Shown: positions 8,845-17,743, counted from the first letter of the stretch. The stretch is DNA of 34,006 nt from Methylobacter sp. (GCA_030653985.1 JAURYJ010000012.1:1-34006); one strand, 5' to 3'. Translations and numbers: made by a program. Notes: generated by a model not told the origin, from the sequence alone.

Positions 8845-9861
8845 TTAATGTACTTTTACTTGGACAGCAACCGACAAACCCGGCCTCAAAAACTCATTAT
8901 GCTCGGTTGAGTCAAGGACTATTTTTACCGGGATGCGGCGCACGATTTTGGTGAAATTACCGGTGGCATTTTCCTCAGGCAGGATGCTGAACTCGGAACC
9001 GCTGGCCGGTGAAAAACTGTCGACTTTGCCGGTCAACTCAAGATCGGGATAAGCATCCACTTTAAGCGCAACAGGCTGCCCTAAACGCATGTATTGCAAC
9101 TGCGTTTCCTTGAAATTCGCCTCCACCCAGATTTTGCTGTTTTGCACCAGAGAGGCCAACGCAAGCCCGGGGCGTACCCATTGCCCGAGCTGCACACCGC
9201 GATTGCCGATGATGCCGTCCATCGGTGCTTTGACCTGAGTGTGCTCCAGATCGATTGTTGCCAAGGTTAATTGCGCCTGGGCATTTTCCAGTCGCGCTTC
9301 GGTTTCGGTGATTTCAAGGTCGAGCGTGGCTAATTGGTTATGCTCGGCGCTGGCGGCGGCCTTTGAGCCTCTTAATTCGGCCGCCGCCTGTTTGGACTCC
9401 GATTGCACTTTATCCAGGGATTGACTGGCCGCCGAACCCCGATCAATCAGGTTATGAAAGCGCTGTAAATCTTTTTGAATCTGTTCGCCTCGGGCTTGCA
9501 CCGCCGCTATATTCGCGTCGGCCGTTTCGATATGCGCGTGCTGCGAGGTTTTCATCGCCCGCAGACGCTCAATGTGCGCGACTTCCGCGCTGACATTGGC
9601 TGCCGCCTGAATGACTTTAGCCTGATAATCCCGGTCATCAATCGTGACCAGAACGTCATTTTTCTTGACGGCCTGGTTGTCGTTAATGCCTATTTGCGTC
9701 ACATAACCCTGCACTCTGGGGCTGATTAACACGATGTTGCTGTGCAAATAGGCATCGTCGGTGGTTTCATAATGCTGGCGATCCAGCAGCCAATAACCGA
9801 TTCCTGCGATTAAAGGAATGACTAGCAATAAAATCAGTAATACGGAACGGATGCGGGACAT
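8845..9861 (-). CDS. emrA: EmrA-type periplasmic adaptor (HlyD family)
   Basis: This membrane-fusion protein would link the EmrB-like pump to an outer-membrane channel. It has one N-terminal membrane helix (about residues 7-27), the biotinyl-lipoyl half-motifs VLVTIDDRDYQAKV and APMDGIIGNRGVQLGQWV, and between them an Ala/Glu/Gln-rich coiled-coil hairpin (about 80-200). Then comes the beta-barrel region with GQPVALKVDAYP. The length of 338 residues is usual. AAGG lies 6 bases before the ATG. It is the first gene of the emrAB-like operon, and a perfect 21-bp palindrome lies 12 bp upstream of its start, where a repressor would block transcription. Confidence 0.93.
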   Translation of the reverse strand: MSRIRSVLLILLLVIPLIAGIGYWLLDRQHYETTDDAYLHSNIVLISPRVQGYVTQIGINDNQAVKKNDVLVTIDDRDYQAKVIQAAANVSAEVAHIERLRAMKTSQHAHIETADANIAAVQARGEQIQKDLQRFHNLIDRGSAASQSLDKVQSESKQAAAELRGSKAAASAEHNQLATLDLEITETEARLENAQAQLTLATIDLEHTQVKAPMDGIIGNRGVQLGQWVRPGLALASLVQNSKIWVEANFKETQLQYMRLGQPVALKVDAYPDLELTGKVDSFSPASGSEFSILPEENATGNFTKIVRRIPVKIVLDSTEHNEFLRPGLSVAVQVKVH

Positions 9862-9873
9862 AATCGGCCTTGA

Positions 9874-9894
9874 TAAACTAAACGGTTTAGTTTA
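9874..9894. promoter_or_regulatory. Operator-like palindrome, probable TetR-family binding site
   Basis: Arms taaactaaac and gtttagttta are exact complements around one central g. The site lies between the divergent emrA-like and tetR-like genes, 12 bp from the emrA start codon. Palindromes of this size and position are typical operators for TetR-family repressors of efflux pumps. It would control emrAB directly; control of tetR-tolC, 170 bp away, is less certain. Confidence 0.75.
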
Positions 9895-9930
9895 TTCTAA
9901 CTGAACTGTTAACGTTAGGCAAAACAGATC

Positions 9931-10026
9931 TTGTCCACGAAAGGGGCTGTTTATTAGGGCGGAAAGAAGCAGACCTCAACAGAGTCGACTTTTTGCCTTT
10001 TATTTTTTCGTGTCTTTCGTGGACAA
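9931..10026. repeat. 13-bp inverted repeats enclosing about 70 bp upstream of tetR
   Basis: ttgtccacgaaag at 9931-9943 and its exact complement ctttcgtggacaa at 10014-10026 bound a T-rich interior. There is no coding capacity. The arrangement resembles a small non-autonomous (MITE-like) element, or a long-loop hairpin in the tetR leader. No target-site duplication was seen. Confidence 0.65.
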
Positions 10027-10063
10027 TTTCTCTAGCGACTACCTGCTTACTTAAATTGAACAA

Positions 10064-10678
10064 ATGACTTCAGAACCCACAGACCCCAAGCACCTAGCCA
10101 TCCTTAATGGCGCAACCCGCATGTTTCTGGCGCACGGCTATCGTAACGCAAGCATGGAAAAAATAGCCCAGGCTGCACCGGTTTCCAAGGCGACACTGTA
10201 TAACCATTTCGACAGCAAAGAAGCTCTGCTCGCGGCGGTCATTTCAAACCTGTGCGGATCTTTATTGCAAACCATGACTCAAATCACTATCGAGTCGAAT
10301 GACGTGGAAAACAATCTGAACAAAATCGCGATATCTGCAATGGATTTGATTTATACCGAAGATGCCTTGGCCATTTATCGGCTGGTGGTGGCAGAAAGTC
10401 CTGATTTCCCGGAGCTTGGCCAATTGTTTTATCAGAGCGGGCCGCAAACCGTATTGACCCAGCTGGAAGATTATTTTCGCCACTTAAATGCCGAGGGTCG
10501 TTTTAACATGATTGATCCGGTGTTTGCGGCAGACGCGTTTTTCAGCATGCTGAAAGGCGATCTACATTTGCGCTGCCTGTTGTCAACAACGTTACGACCT
10601 TCTGCTGACGAAAAAAAACGCCTGATCTCGCAGGTCATTCATTTTTACATGCGGGGGATGCTCCATGCTGAAGTATAA
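10064..10678 (+). CDS. TetR/AcrR-family transcriptional regulator
   Basis: The N-terminal helix-turn-helix is clear: MEKIAQAAPVSKATLYNHFDSKEALLAAVI at about residues 26-55. The C-terminal ligand-binding part is variable, as usual, and has FSMLKGDLHLRCLL near the end. The size of 204 residues is typical. It overlaps the tolC-like gene by 14 bp and is divergent from emrAB, so it most likely represses the whole pump locus through the palindrome at 9874 and is released by a pump substrate. The role as repressor is inferred from position. Confidence 0.92.
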   Translation: MTSEPTDPKHLAILNGATRMFLAHGYRNASMEKIAQAAPVSKATLYNHFDSKEALLAAVISNLCGSLLQTMTQITIESNDVENNLNKIAISAMDLIYTEDALAIYRLVVAESPDFPELGQLFYQSGPQTVLTQLEDYFRHLNAEGRFNMIDPVFAADAFFSMLKGDLHLRCLLSTTLRPSADEKKRLISQVIHFYMRGMLHAEV

Positions 10679-11942
10679 AAACCGTTTAATCGGCTTGTTA
10701 ATGTCACTGGTTGCCACCGGAGTTTCGGCGGAAACGCTGGAGGATGCCTGGGACAGTGCCATCAATAACAACCACCGGATCAAATCGGCAAAAGCCGATA
10801 CCGATGCCTCCGAACAACAACTCCATTCAGCGCAAGGACAGCGCTTACCCGATCTTAACGTCAGCAGCGGTTACACCCAATTTAGTGAAACACCGGCGGC
10901 AAAAGCCCAATTTGCAGGCCAATCGGCTCAATTTAGTACCGCTCAAGCCGGAAGCGTCAAAGCCCAGGCGATAGCCTCGGTGCCGATTTTTACCAGCGGG
11001 CGTATCAGCCATAATATTAATGCTGCCGAAGCCTCTTTACAAGCGGTTCAATCCAATGAAACCACCTCCGTATTGGATATCAAAATGCAGGTAGCAGAAG
11101 CCTATATCACTATATTGCGCCTGGAAAGCGCCTTGCAGGTAGCACAAAGCCATGTCGATACCCTGAGCCTGCACATGAAGGACGTAAACAACCTGTTCGA
11201 CCAAGGCATGGTCGCACGCAATGACGTGCTGGCGGCCAATGTCGAACTGGCTAATGCCCAGCAGCTGGTGGTGCAGGCGAATAATCAGCTGGATATTGGT
11301 CGAGCGCGTTACAACCAGTTACTGGATCGGAATCTTGCCGATGAAGTTAAGCTGGCTCATCAATTTCCTGAAACGCCACCAGAAGCATTAAACGAGCTGA
11401 GCAGCAATGCGATAAAACAACGCCCGGAATTGGTCACGCTGGCGCAGCAAATTGAGTCATTAGGCCAACAGGCGCAAAGCGTAAAGGCCGGTTTGCTACC
11501 GCAAGTCGCGGTCAATGGCGGCTATCAATATCAGGAAAACCGCTATCAGGTCTTTGAAGGCATGTGGATGGCCAATGTTGGTATGGAGTGGAAGCTATTT
11601 GACGGCAGTTCCCGCCATCGTAGTGATGCGATTACCCGACAGGCAATGTCCTTAAAAGAACAACGCGACGACTTGTCCAGTATGATCAGCTTGCAGGTAC
11701 GCCAAGCCTGGCTTGATATTCAAGAGACGCAAAAACGCATCGCGGTGACCCAGCAAGCCATCGCCCAAGCCGACGAAAATTTAAAAGTCACCATCGACCG
11801 CTACCAGCAGGGCTTGTCCACCAATACCGAGGTGCTTAAGGCCGAAGATTTGCGTACCACTACGCATGATAACTACAACAATGCGACTTATGATGCGGCG
11901 CTGGCTACCCTGCATTTGCGACGTGCAACAGGTATTTTGTAA
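10665..11942 (+). CDS. TolC-family outer-membrane efflux channel protein
   Basis: This would be the outer-membrane exit duct of the EmrAB-like pump. It has a short signal peptide (hydrophobic to about residue 22, VSAETLEDAW following) and the duplicated TolC structural repeat. Each half has long Ala/Gln-rich helices and beta-strand segments (for example LPDLNVSSGYTQF and LPQVAVNGGYQYQ). The conserved NxxVLxA-type turn is seen as ARNDVLAANVELANAQ and again as NTEVLKAEDLR. The length of 425 residues is usual. The start ATG lies inside the end of tetR (14-bp overlap), so translation is coupled. Confidence 0.92.
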   Translation: MLKYKNRLIGLLMSLVATGVSAETLEDAWDSAINNNHRIKSAKADTDASEQQLHSAQGQRLPDLNVSSGYTQFSETPAAKAQFAGQSAQFSTAQAGSVKAQAIASVPIFTSGRISHNINAAEASLQAVQSNETTSVLDIKMQVAEAYITILRLESALQVAQSHVDTLSLHMKDVNNLFDQGMVARNDVLAANVELANAQQLVVQANNQLDIGRARYNQLLDRNLADEVKLAHQFPETPPEALNELSSNAIKQRPELVTLAQQIESLGQQAQSVKAGLLPQVAVNGGYQYQENRYQVFEGMWMANVGMEWKLFDGSSRHRSDAITRQAMSLKEQRDDLSSMISLQVRQAWLDIQETQKRIAVTQQAIAQADENLKVTIDRYQQGLSTNTEVLKAEDLRTTTHDNYNNATYDAALATLHLRRATGIL

Positions 11943-11969
11943 AGCGCATCATTCGCGATTGATGCGCTT
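11942..11969. terminator. Hairpin between convergent tolC-like and bacterioferritin-like genes
   Basis: aagcgcatca pairs perfectly with tgatgcgctt across an 8-base loop, starting on the last base of the tolC-like stop codon. No run of T follows on either strand, so it is a candidate terminator or RNA-stabilising hairpin rather than a textbook intrinsic terminator. Confidence 0.5.
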
Positions 11970-12005
11970 CAGTGCGTTCAGCACAGCCTACTATTAAGAT
12001 GTGTC

Positions 12006-12461
12006 TTACGGGTTAAACGGTTCAACATCGCCCGGTTTGCGCAGCATTTTATTCACTTCGTCAAGATGCAGTTCTTCGCCGACAATCATGTCTCTGGCAT
12101 ATTCTTCCAACAGCACCGAAACGCCCTCGGAAGCTTTCAGCAATTCGAAATAGGCGGCTATCGATGCTTTCTCATGCTCCAGACTTTCTCTTAGAATATC
12201 GCCGATATCATGCTTGGCGGTTTCCAATAAAGGACCAATCTTAAGTGAAGGATGTCCACCCAATAAAGTCACCAGCTCACCGGCTTTATGCGCATGAATA
12301 AGGCTCTCGTCAGCATTGCCCTTAAGCCAGGAAACAATAGGTATGCGGTTATAGCCGTAGACCATCAGCGAGTAATGCGTGTAGCGAACCACTCCTGCTA
12401 ATTCAAGCTCCATAATTTTGTTAAGAATTTCTACAGCCCGTTGTTTTTCTTGCTCGTTCAT
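12006..12461 (-). CDS. Bacterioferritin-like di-iron protein
   Basis: Ferritin-family four-helix-bundle protein, probably for iron storage or peroxide-driven iron oxidation in the cytoplasm. Di-iron ligands fit the pattern: Glu in MELELAGVVRYTHY, E-x-x-H in ADESLIHAH, Glu in LEHEKASIAAY and E-x-x-H in GEELHLDEV. The length of 151 residues matches bacterioferritins (about 155). I did not find a Met placed like the haem-ligand Met52 of bacterioferritin, so it may be a haem-free relative. AGGAG lies 6 bases before the ATG. It is a single gene, convergent with the efflux genes. Confidence 0.87.
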   Translation of the reverse strand: MNEQEKQRAVEILNKIMELELAGVVRYTHYSLMVYGYNRIPIVSWLKGNADESLIHAHKAGELVTLLGGHPSLKIGPLLETAKHDIGDILRESLEHEKASIAAYFELLKASEGVSVLLEEYARDMIVGEELHLDEVNKMLRKPGDVEPFNP

Positions 12462-12674
12462 GTTGATTCTCCTGTTGTATAAAAAAGTACGTCACCTAAC
12501 ATTAAAATACCCATCAGAATCCTGATAACGGTTACAACACCGCATCAATCCAATGGTATTCGAGTATAAACAATTCCGCTTTGGATAGGTAACTAATCCT
12601 GCTTAACCAGCAATACTACTCATGCAAAACGTTTACCGTCTACGGGTGGAAATTTGCACAGCCCAATCTAACGA

Positions 12675-12704
12675 TATGACCCATAGCGGTTTTTCAGTTA
12701 TAAT
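12675..12704 (+). promoter_or_regulatory. Possible sigma70 promoter of glyQS
   Basis: A consensus tataat at 12699-12704 lies 34 bp before the glyQ start codon. The hexamer 18 bp upstream (tatgac) is a poor -35. Otherwise the 277-bp gap between the bacterioferritin-like gene and glyQ shows nothing that I recognise. Confidence 0.4.
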
Positions 12705-12738
12705 CATCGGCTTTTTATTGCCCCAAGAGCATTAAACC

Positions 12739-13653
12739 GTGTCCAGCATAAACAACGACTTATCTACTTTTCAGGGACTCATCCTGGCCTTACAGCAATA
12801 CTGGTCGGCTCAAGGCTGTATTTTATTGCAACCATTGGATCAGGAAGTGGGCGCGGGGACATTTCACCCTGCCACCTTCTTACGCGCCATCGGCCCCGAG
12901 CCTTGGAACGCCGCCTATGTGCAACCGTCGCGTCGCCCGACCGACGGCCGCTTTGGCGAGAATCCCAACCGTCTCCAGCATTACTACCAGTTTCAGGTTA
13001 TTTTAAAGCCGTCACCGGACAATATTCAGGAACTGTATTTAGGTTCGTTACGCCATTTGGGTCTGGATTTGCTCGAACACGATGTGCGCTTCGTCGAAGA
13101 CAATTGGGAATCGCCCACGCTTGGCGCCTGGGGTTTGGGCTGGGAAGTCTGGCTAAACGGCATGGAAGTGACCCAGTTCACCTATTTCCAGCAAGTCGGT
13201 GGCCTGGAATGCCGTCCGGTCACCGGCGAAATCACTTACGGCCTGGAGCGCATCGCGATGTACCTGCAGGGCGTTAAAAGCGTTTACGATCTGGTCTGGA
13301 CTCAGGGCCCACACGGCACCGTCACTTACGGCGACGTGTTCCATCAAAATGAAGTGGAAATGTCCGCCTACAATTTTGAACACGCCAACGTCGACTTCAT
13401 GTTCCAGTGCTTCGACACCTACGAGCAGGAATGCACTAAATTGATCGAGTTGAATTTACCGTTACCGGCCTATGAAATGGTGCTGAAAGCCTCGCACGCC
13501 TTTAACCTGTTGGATGCGCGTCATGCCATTTCGGTGACCGAGCGCCAACGCTATCTGTTAAGAGTCAGAAACATGGCCAAGTCCGTTGCCGAAATTTATT
13601 ACCAACGCCGCGAAGCGCTGGGCTTCCCGATGTTAACCGAGCAGGGAGCATAA
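12739..13653 (+). CDS. glyQ: Glycyl-tRNA synthetase alpha subunit
   Basis: Catalytic subunit of the bacterial alpha2beta2 glycyl-tRNA synthetase. The N-terminus [41 protein letters not shown] is the family signature, and [26 protein letters not shown] and [12 protein letters not shown] are further class II motifs. The length of 304 residues is normal. Translation starts at a GTG preceded by a weak AAGAG. Only one base separates its stop from the glyS start, so the two subunits are co-expressed. Confidence 0.98.
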   Translation: MSSINNDLSTFQGLILALQQYWSAQGCILLQPLDQEVGAGTFHPATFLRAIGPEPWNAAYVQPSRRPTDGRFGENPNRLQHYYQFQVILKPSPDNIQELYLGSLRHLGLDLLEHDVRFVEDNWESPTLGAWGLGWEVWLNGMEVTQFTYFQQVGGLECRPVTGEITYGLERIAMYLQGVKSVYDLVWTQGPHGTVTYGDVFHQNEVEMSAYNFEHANVDFMFQCFDTYEQECTKLIELNLPLPAYEMVLKASHAFNLLDARHAISVTERQRYLLRVRNMAKSVAEIYYQRREALGFPMLTEQGA

Positions 13654-13654
13654 T

Positions 13655-15736
13655 ATGAGTACAAGCAAACATTTACTGTTCGAACTGGGTTCGGAAGAAC
13701 TGCCGCCAAAGACCTTGCTGAAACTGAGCAACGCCTTATTGAACAACATCGTTCAGGGGCTCAATGCCGCCGAGTTAACTTTCACCGGCAGCAAGGCTTA
13801 TGCGACGCCCCGGCGTCTGGCCGTTTTTATCGAAAATTTGGCTAGCGCACAGCCCGATAAAACTGTAGAAAAACGCGGCCCTGCCCTGCAAGCGGCCTTC
13901 GCGCCCGACGGCACGCCCAGCAAAGCGGGACTGGGTTTTGCGAGCAGCTGCGGCACCAGCTTCGAGCAACTGGAGCGCTTGCTTACCGACAAGGGCGAAT
14001 GGCTCAGTTTTACCCAGGCCGTCAAAGGCCAAGCGACTGAACAGCTGATTCCCGACATTATCCGCTCAAGTATCGCCGGATTGCCGATTGCCAAACGGAT
14101 GCGCTGGGGCAGTTTTACCACCGAGTTCGTAAGGCCCGTGCATTGGGCAGTCTTGCTTTACGGCGACAGCGTCATCGGCACCGAAATTTTGGGTCTGGAA
14201 ACCGGAGCGACGACGCAGGGACACCGTTTTCATGCGCCGCAAAAAATCGCTCTCAATAAACCGGAAGACTACGCGGAGGTGTTGTACACACAAGGCCGCG
14301 TGATTGCCGATATTGAGCAACGCAAAACCTTGATCCGCGAGGCGGCGCAAACCGCTGCCGCCGCTGTCAACGGCATTGCCCATATCGAGGACGATTTACT
14401 CGAAGAAATTGCCGCGTTAAACGAATGGCCGGTGCCGATTACCGGAACTTTCGACCCGCGTTTTCTGGAGCTGCCGCCTGAAGTGCTGATTACCACGATG
14501 CAAACCAACCAGAAATATTTTCCGGTTAAAAATGCCGACGGCGGTTTGCTGGCGAACTTCATCACCTTCAGCAACATTGAAAGCAGCAACCCGAAATCCA
14601 TCCAGCAGGGCAATGAGCGCGTGGTCACACCGCGTCTTGCCGACGCCGAATTTTTCTGGAATCAGGACCGAAAAAAGACCCTGGAAGATCGCGTCGAAAG
14701 CCTGAATAGCGTGGTTTTTCAGGAGAATTTGGGCACGGTTTTCGCCAAAACCAAGCGCGTACAAAATCTGGCGAAATTTATTGCCGGACACCTGAACGCC
14801 GATGTCGAACTGGCCGAACGCGCCGCGTTATTGGCCAAAACCGATTTAATGACCGAGATGGTTCTCGAATTCGGCAACCTGCAAGGCATTATGGGGCGCT
14901 ACTATGCGCTGGCGGACAACGAGCCGAAAGCAGTCGCGCTGGCGATTGAGGAACAGTACTTCCCCAAACAATCGGGCAGCCCGACTGCTAGCAGCATCAC
15001 CGGGCAAATCCTGGCTATCGCTGAAAAAATAGACACCTTGGTCGGTATTTTTAGCGTGGGCTTGATCCCTACCGGCGACAAAGACCCTTATGCCCTGCGC
15101 CGCGCGGCCTTGGGCATACTCAGAACCGTCATAGAAAACGAACTTGACATCAACATCATCGAGTTAACGGAATTCGCCAGCGCTCAGATCAAAACCGTTT
15201 CCGGTCAAACCGCTGACCAATCGGCAACAGCCGACCGGGTGATCGATTTTATGTTTGATCGCTTGAAAGGCTATTGCCTGGATCACGATTACACCGCCGA
15301 CGAATTTGACGCGGTGATCGCGGTAACTCCGGCCGAACCTTTGGATTTTATGCAGCGTTTGCAGGCGGTTAAAGCCTTCAGGCAACTGCCCGAAGCCGAA
15401 AGCCTGGCGGCGGCGAATAAACGCATCCGCAATATCCTGAAAAAATCGGATACCCCTCCGGCAGCCAGCATCGGCGCATTGATTGAAGCGCAAGAAAAGC
15501 AGTTGCTGCAAGCCGGATTGCAATCCGCCGAGGACATCAAACCGTTACTGGCGCAACGCGATTATCAGGCGACACTGAACCGCTTGGCGGGTTTGCGCAA
15601 TGACGTCGATGCCTTTTTCGATCAGGTGATGGTAATGACAGATGATCTGGAATTGCGCGCCAACCGGCTGGCATTGCTGAACCTGTTATCCGAACAGTTT
15701 TTGACCTGTGCCGACATTTCCAAATTGCAATCGTAA
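13655..15736 (+). CDS. glyS: Glycyl-tRNA synthetase beta subunit
   Basis: The beta subunit takes part in tRNAGly recognition. LLFELGSEELPPKTLLKLSNAL at the N-terminus is diagnostic. The middle contains the HD-like segment with DLMTEMVLEFGNLQGIMGRYYA, and the C-terminus is the DALR-like anticodon-binding part (DQVMVMTDDLELRANRLALLNLL). The length of 693 residues is standard. It follows glyQ by one base. Confidence 0.98.
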   Translation: MSTSKHLLFELGSEELPPKTLLKLSNALLNNIVQGLNAAELTFTGSKAYATPRRLAVFIENLASAQPDKTVEKRGPALQAAFAPDGTPSKAGLGFASSCGTSFEQLERLLTDKGEWLSFTQAVKGQATEQLIPDIIRSSIAGLPIAKRMRWGSFTTEFVRPVHWAVLLYGDSVIGTEILGLETGATTQGHRFHAPQKIALNKPEDYAEVLYTQGRVIADIEQRKTLIREAAQTAAAAVNGIAHIEDDLLEEIAALNEWPVPITGTFDPRFLELPPEVLITTMQTNQKYFPVKNADGGLLANFITFSNIESSNPKSIQQGNERVVTPRLADAEFFWNQDRKKTLEDRVESLNSVVFQENLGTVFAKTKRVQNLAKFIAGHLNADVELAERAALLAKTDLMTEMVLEFGNLQGIMGRYYALADNEPKAVALAIEEQYFPKQSGSPTASSITGQILAIAEKIDTLVGIFSVGLIPTGDKDPYALRRAALGILRTVIENELDINIIELTEFASAQIKTVSGQTADQSATADRVIDFMFDRLKGYCLDHDYTADEFDAVIAVTPAEPLDFMQRLQAVKAFRQLPEAESLAAANKRIRNILKKSDTPPAASIGALIEAQEKQLLQAGLQSAEDIKPLLAQRDYQATLNRLAGLRNDVDAFFDQVMVMTDDLELRANRLALLNLLSEQFLTCADISKLQS

Positions 15737-15824
15737 ATGAAAATGTCGTCACAGGGTTCATCGTTCCCAAGCTCCGGCGTCACTGTCATTAAGTTAACGC
15801 TAAAATAGTTATGACTGTCTATTT

Positions 15825-15880
15825 GTGGGCGCGAATTTATTCGTGCGGTAGATTAAAAGCGCGAATAAATTCGCGCCCAC
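15825..15880. repeat. Dispersed palindrome, family A copy 1
   Basis: gtgggcgcgaatttattcg on the left and its complement cgaataaattcgcgcccac on the right flank a short loop (tgcggtagattaaaagcg). Near-identical copies lie at 25770-25827 and 27695-27751. This one sits after glyS and could act as its terminator. Confidence 0.9.
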
Positions 15881-15905
15881 ACGATAAACGTAATGTCAGT
15901 TTATC

Positions 15906-15928
15906 GTTCCCACGCTCCAGCGTGGGCA
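15906..15928. repeat. Dispersed short palindrome, family B copy 1
   Basis: Core cccacgct-cc-agcgtggg within gttcccacgctccagcgtgg. Related copies are at 18361-18400 and 19147-19172, and an interrupted one flanks the insertion sequence at 19369-20820. A decayed copy (cgttcccaagctccggcg) is near 15763. Confidence 0.85.
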
Positions 15929-15942
15929 TGCGGTCATAAATC

Positions 15943-16488
15943 ATGCCAAAAAATCGCTACGTATTACTGGATCGTGATGGTGTCATTAACCAGGATTCGG
16001 ATAACTTTATCAAATCCCCGGAACAATGGCTGCCGCTTGACGGCAGCCTTGAGGCCATCGCCCTGCTGAATAAGCATGGCTATAAAGTCGTGGTAATCAC
16101 CAATCAGTCCGGCCTGGCCCGAGGCTTATTCGATGCGGCGATGCTGGAACAAATCCATGCCAAAATGCAGCGCATGGTTGCAGAAAAAGGCGGTAAAATC
16201 GAGGCAATCTATTTTTGCCCGCACGGCCCGGACGATGACTGCAACTGCCGCAAACCCAAACCGGGCTTGCTTGAAGCATTTGCACGCGACAATAATATCA
16301 GTCTGATAGGCATGGCCGTGATCGGCGATTCGCTACGCGACCTGCAAGCCGCGCAGGCAGTCGGCGCAAGCCCGATATTGGTCAAAACTGGCAAAGGCCA
16401 AAAAACCCTAACTGAAAACCCTACGCTTAACATTCCTGTTTTTGAGAACTTATATGACGCAGCAACATACCTCACAGCAAGACCCTAG
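15943..16488 (+). CDS. gmhB: D-glycero-D-manno-heptose-1,7-bisphosphate 7-phosphatase
   Basis: HAD-superfamily phosphatase that removes the 7-phosphate during ADP-heptose synthesis for lipopolysaccharide core. It shows the HAD motif I LLDRDGVIN (nucleophile Asp10, Asp12), motif II VITNQSG, a zinc-loop FCPHGPDDDCNCRKPKPG and motif III/IV IGDSLRDLQAA. The length of 181 residues is typical. It overlaps the plsC-like gene by 35 bp and follows glyS, an order I know from other gammaproteobacteria. No clear ribosome-binding site precedes the ATG. Confidence 0.95.
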   Translation: MPKNRYVLLDRDGVINQDSDNFIKSPEQWLPLDGSLEAIALLNKHGYKVVVITNQSGLARGLFDAAMLEQIHAKMQRMVAEKGGKIEAIYFCPHGPDDDCNCRKPKPGLLEAFARDNNISLIGMAVIGDSLRDLQAAQAVGASPILVKTGKGQKTLTENPTLNIPVFENLYDAATYLTARP

Positions 16489-17200
16489 ACCTAAAAACTA
16501 TATCGGCTCGGCGCTGTTGTTTGTAGGCATCTTCACTACCGCTACCGTCGTCGGCGTGTTGCTGATTACCGGCATGCTAACGACCTTTAACATACGCTGG
16601 AAAATCGGTTATGTTTGGTGTGCGATTATCAGCTGGATGACCCAGGTTTTTTGCGGCCTCACCTATGAGGTCGAAGGACTGGAACACATCGACCCGCAAC
16701 ACCCGGCCGTTATCTTAAGCAATCATCAGTCGGCCTGGGAAACGCTGGCCTTACGCTACATTCTGCCGCCGCATTCCGTGGTGATAAAGCGTGAATTGCT
16801 TTATTTCCCGATTTGGGGCTGGTCGCTGCTCACCCTAAAATCGATCGTCATAAACCGGAAAAATCAACGCGCCTCATTACGTGCCTTGCTCGAACAAGGC
16901 ACTCGCTATTTAAACGAGGGCTTATCGGTGTTGGTTTTTCCGGAAGGCACTCGGGCCGGAGCCCGGGAAGTGTTGAAATTCAATATCGGCGGGGCCATGC
17001 TCGCGCATAAAACCGGTTTTCCGGTCATTCCGGTCGCCCATAATGCCGGTGATTTTTGGCCCCGCTATAGTTTTTTAAAATATCCCGGCGTGATCAAACT
17101 AAAAATCGGGCCGCCCATAGAAACCAAAGGCCGTAAAGCCGGGGACATCAATGCCGAAGCCGAAGCCTGGATAAAACAGGCAATGGAAGAGATGGACTAA
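16454..17200 (+). CDS. plsC: 1-acyl-sn-glycerol-3-phosphate acyltransferase
   Basis: Makes phosphatidic acid from lysophosphatidic acid at the inner membrane. It has a hydrophobic N-terminal helix (about 17-41), the catalytic box NHQSAWE, the FPEGTR substrate-binding box and the later FPVIPVAHN. The length of 248 residues is normal. I chose the ATG at 16454 rather than a TTG four codons upstream; both lie inside the end of gmhB. Transcription probably comes from the glyQS-gmhB block. Confidence 0.94.
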   Translation: MTQQHTSQQDPRPKNYIGSALLFVGIFTTATVVGVLLITGMLTTFNIRWKIGYVWCAIISWMTQVFCGLTYEVEGLEHIDPQHPAVILSNHQSAWETLALRYILPPHSVVIKRELLYFPIWGWSLLTLKSIVINRKNQRASLRALLEQGTRYLNEGLSVLVFPEGTRAGAREVLKFNIGGAMLAHKTGFPVIPVAHNAGDFWPRYSFLKYPGVIKLKIGPPIETKGRKAGDINAEAEAWIKQAMEEMD

Positions 17201-17202
17201 GA

Positions 17203-17250
17203 TTCAAGGTTCAAGGTTCAAGGCGGAAGGCGGAAGGCGGAAGGCGGAAG
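17203..17250. repeat. Array of seven-base tandem repeats
   Basis: Three copies of ttcaagg (17203-17223) run straight into four copies of cggaagg (17224-17250, the last short by one base). Both unit types are seven bases, so the array has a constant period. It starts two bases after the plsC stop codon and its last units form the left arm of the hairpin at 17241-17276. Confidence 0.92.
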
Positions 17251-17276
17251 ACTAAAATTTTAGCCTTCCGCCTTTT
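17241..17276 (+). terminator. Probable intrinsic terminator after plsC
   Basis: aaggcggaag pairs with cttccgcctt across the loop actaaaattttagc, followed by a short T run inside ccttttg. Its position directly after plsC fits the end of the glyQS-gmhB-plsC transcript. The left arm consists of the tandem heptamer array. Confidence 0.6.
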
Positions 17277-17335
17277 GCCTGATACAAATGCGTATAATGT
17301 CACCTATTGCATTTTCACTCATAACGGTAACACAC

Positions 17336-17743
17336 ATGAAAAAACTACTGCTCATTTCCCTGTCTGCATTATTACTCCCTGCTTGCGCCGATAAAAACCA
17401 ATATGAACAGACGGTATTGGAGCAAATGCAGTTGGAAAAAGATGTTAAGGACTATAATTTATCCCCTGAACGCATGGCTAAATGTGTCGTTGAGACCTCA
17501 TCAAGCCACATGCCCGGCATTTTTGCTCTTGATCCTAAGCGCTTGACCGCTTATCGCAACTATACCAAAATGTTGACGCTGTCCTCGTCTCAAGACCCTA
17601 AAAAGACCCTTGAAGAACTACGTACTGCTTTCGGCTCGCCAAAAGATCTCGCAGAAGCCCATGCTAACTATACCGAAAGTATGATGGACTGTTTTTCTGC
17701 CGTCATCAACGAATCAGAAGAAACCAAGCAAGAAATAAAATAA
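17336..17743 (+). CDS. Small putative lipoprotein of unknown function
   Basis: I do not recognise the family. The chosen start (ATG at 17336) gives a lipoprotein signal: MKK, a hydrophobic stretch and the lipobox LLPAC, with lipidated Cys18. The mature part is about 118 residues, charged and helical, with two further cysteines (KCVVETS and MDCFSAV) that could form a disulfide. An upstream in-frame start would bury the signal peptide, so I rejected it. It is a single gene between the plsC terminator and a palindrome shared with convergent ychJ. Confidence 0.75.
   Translation: MKKLLLISLSALLLPACADKNQYEQTVLEQMQLEKDVKDYNLSPERMAKCVVETSSSHMPGIFALDPKRLTAYRNYTKMLTLSSSQDPKKTLEELRTAFGSPKDLAEAHANYTESMMDCFSAVINESEETKQEIK

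Noticed and set aside
13655..15736. Several minus-strand open frames of 80-120 codons within glyS
   Set aside because: They are shadows of a strongly coding plus-strand gene; none has a start signal or a recognisable motif.
17288..17335. Longer lipoprotein start 16 codons upstream
   Set aside because: It would place a second hydrophobic segment before the lipoprotein signal and move the lipobox Cys out of reach.
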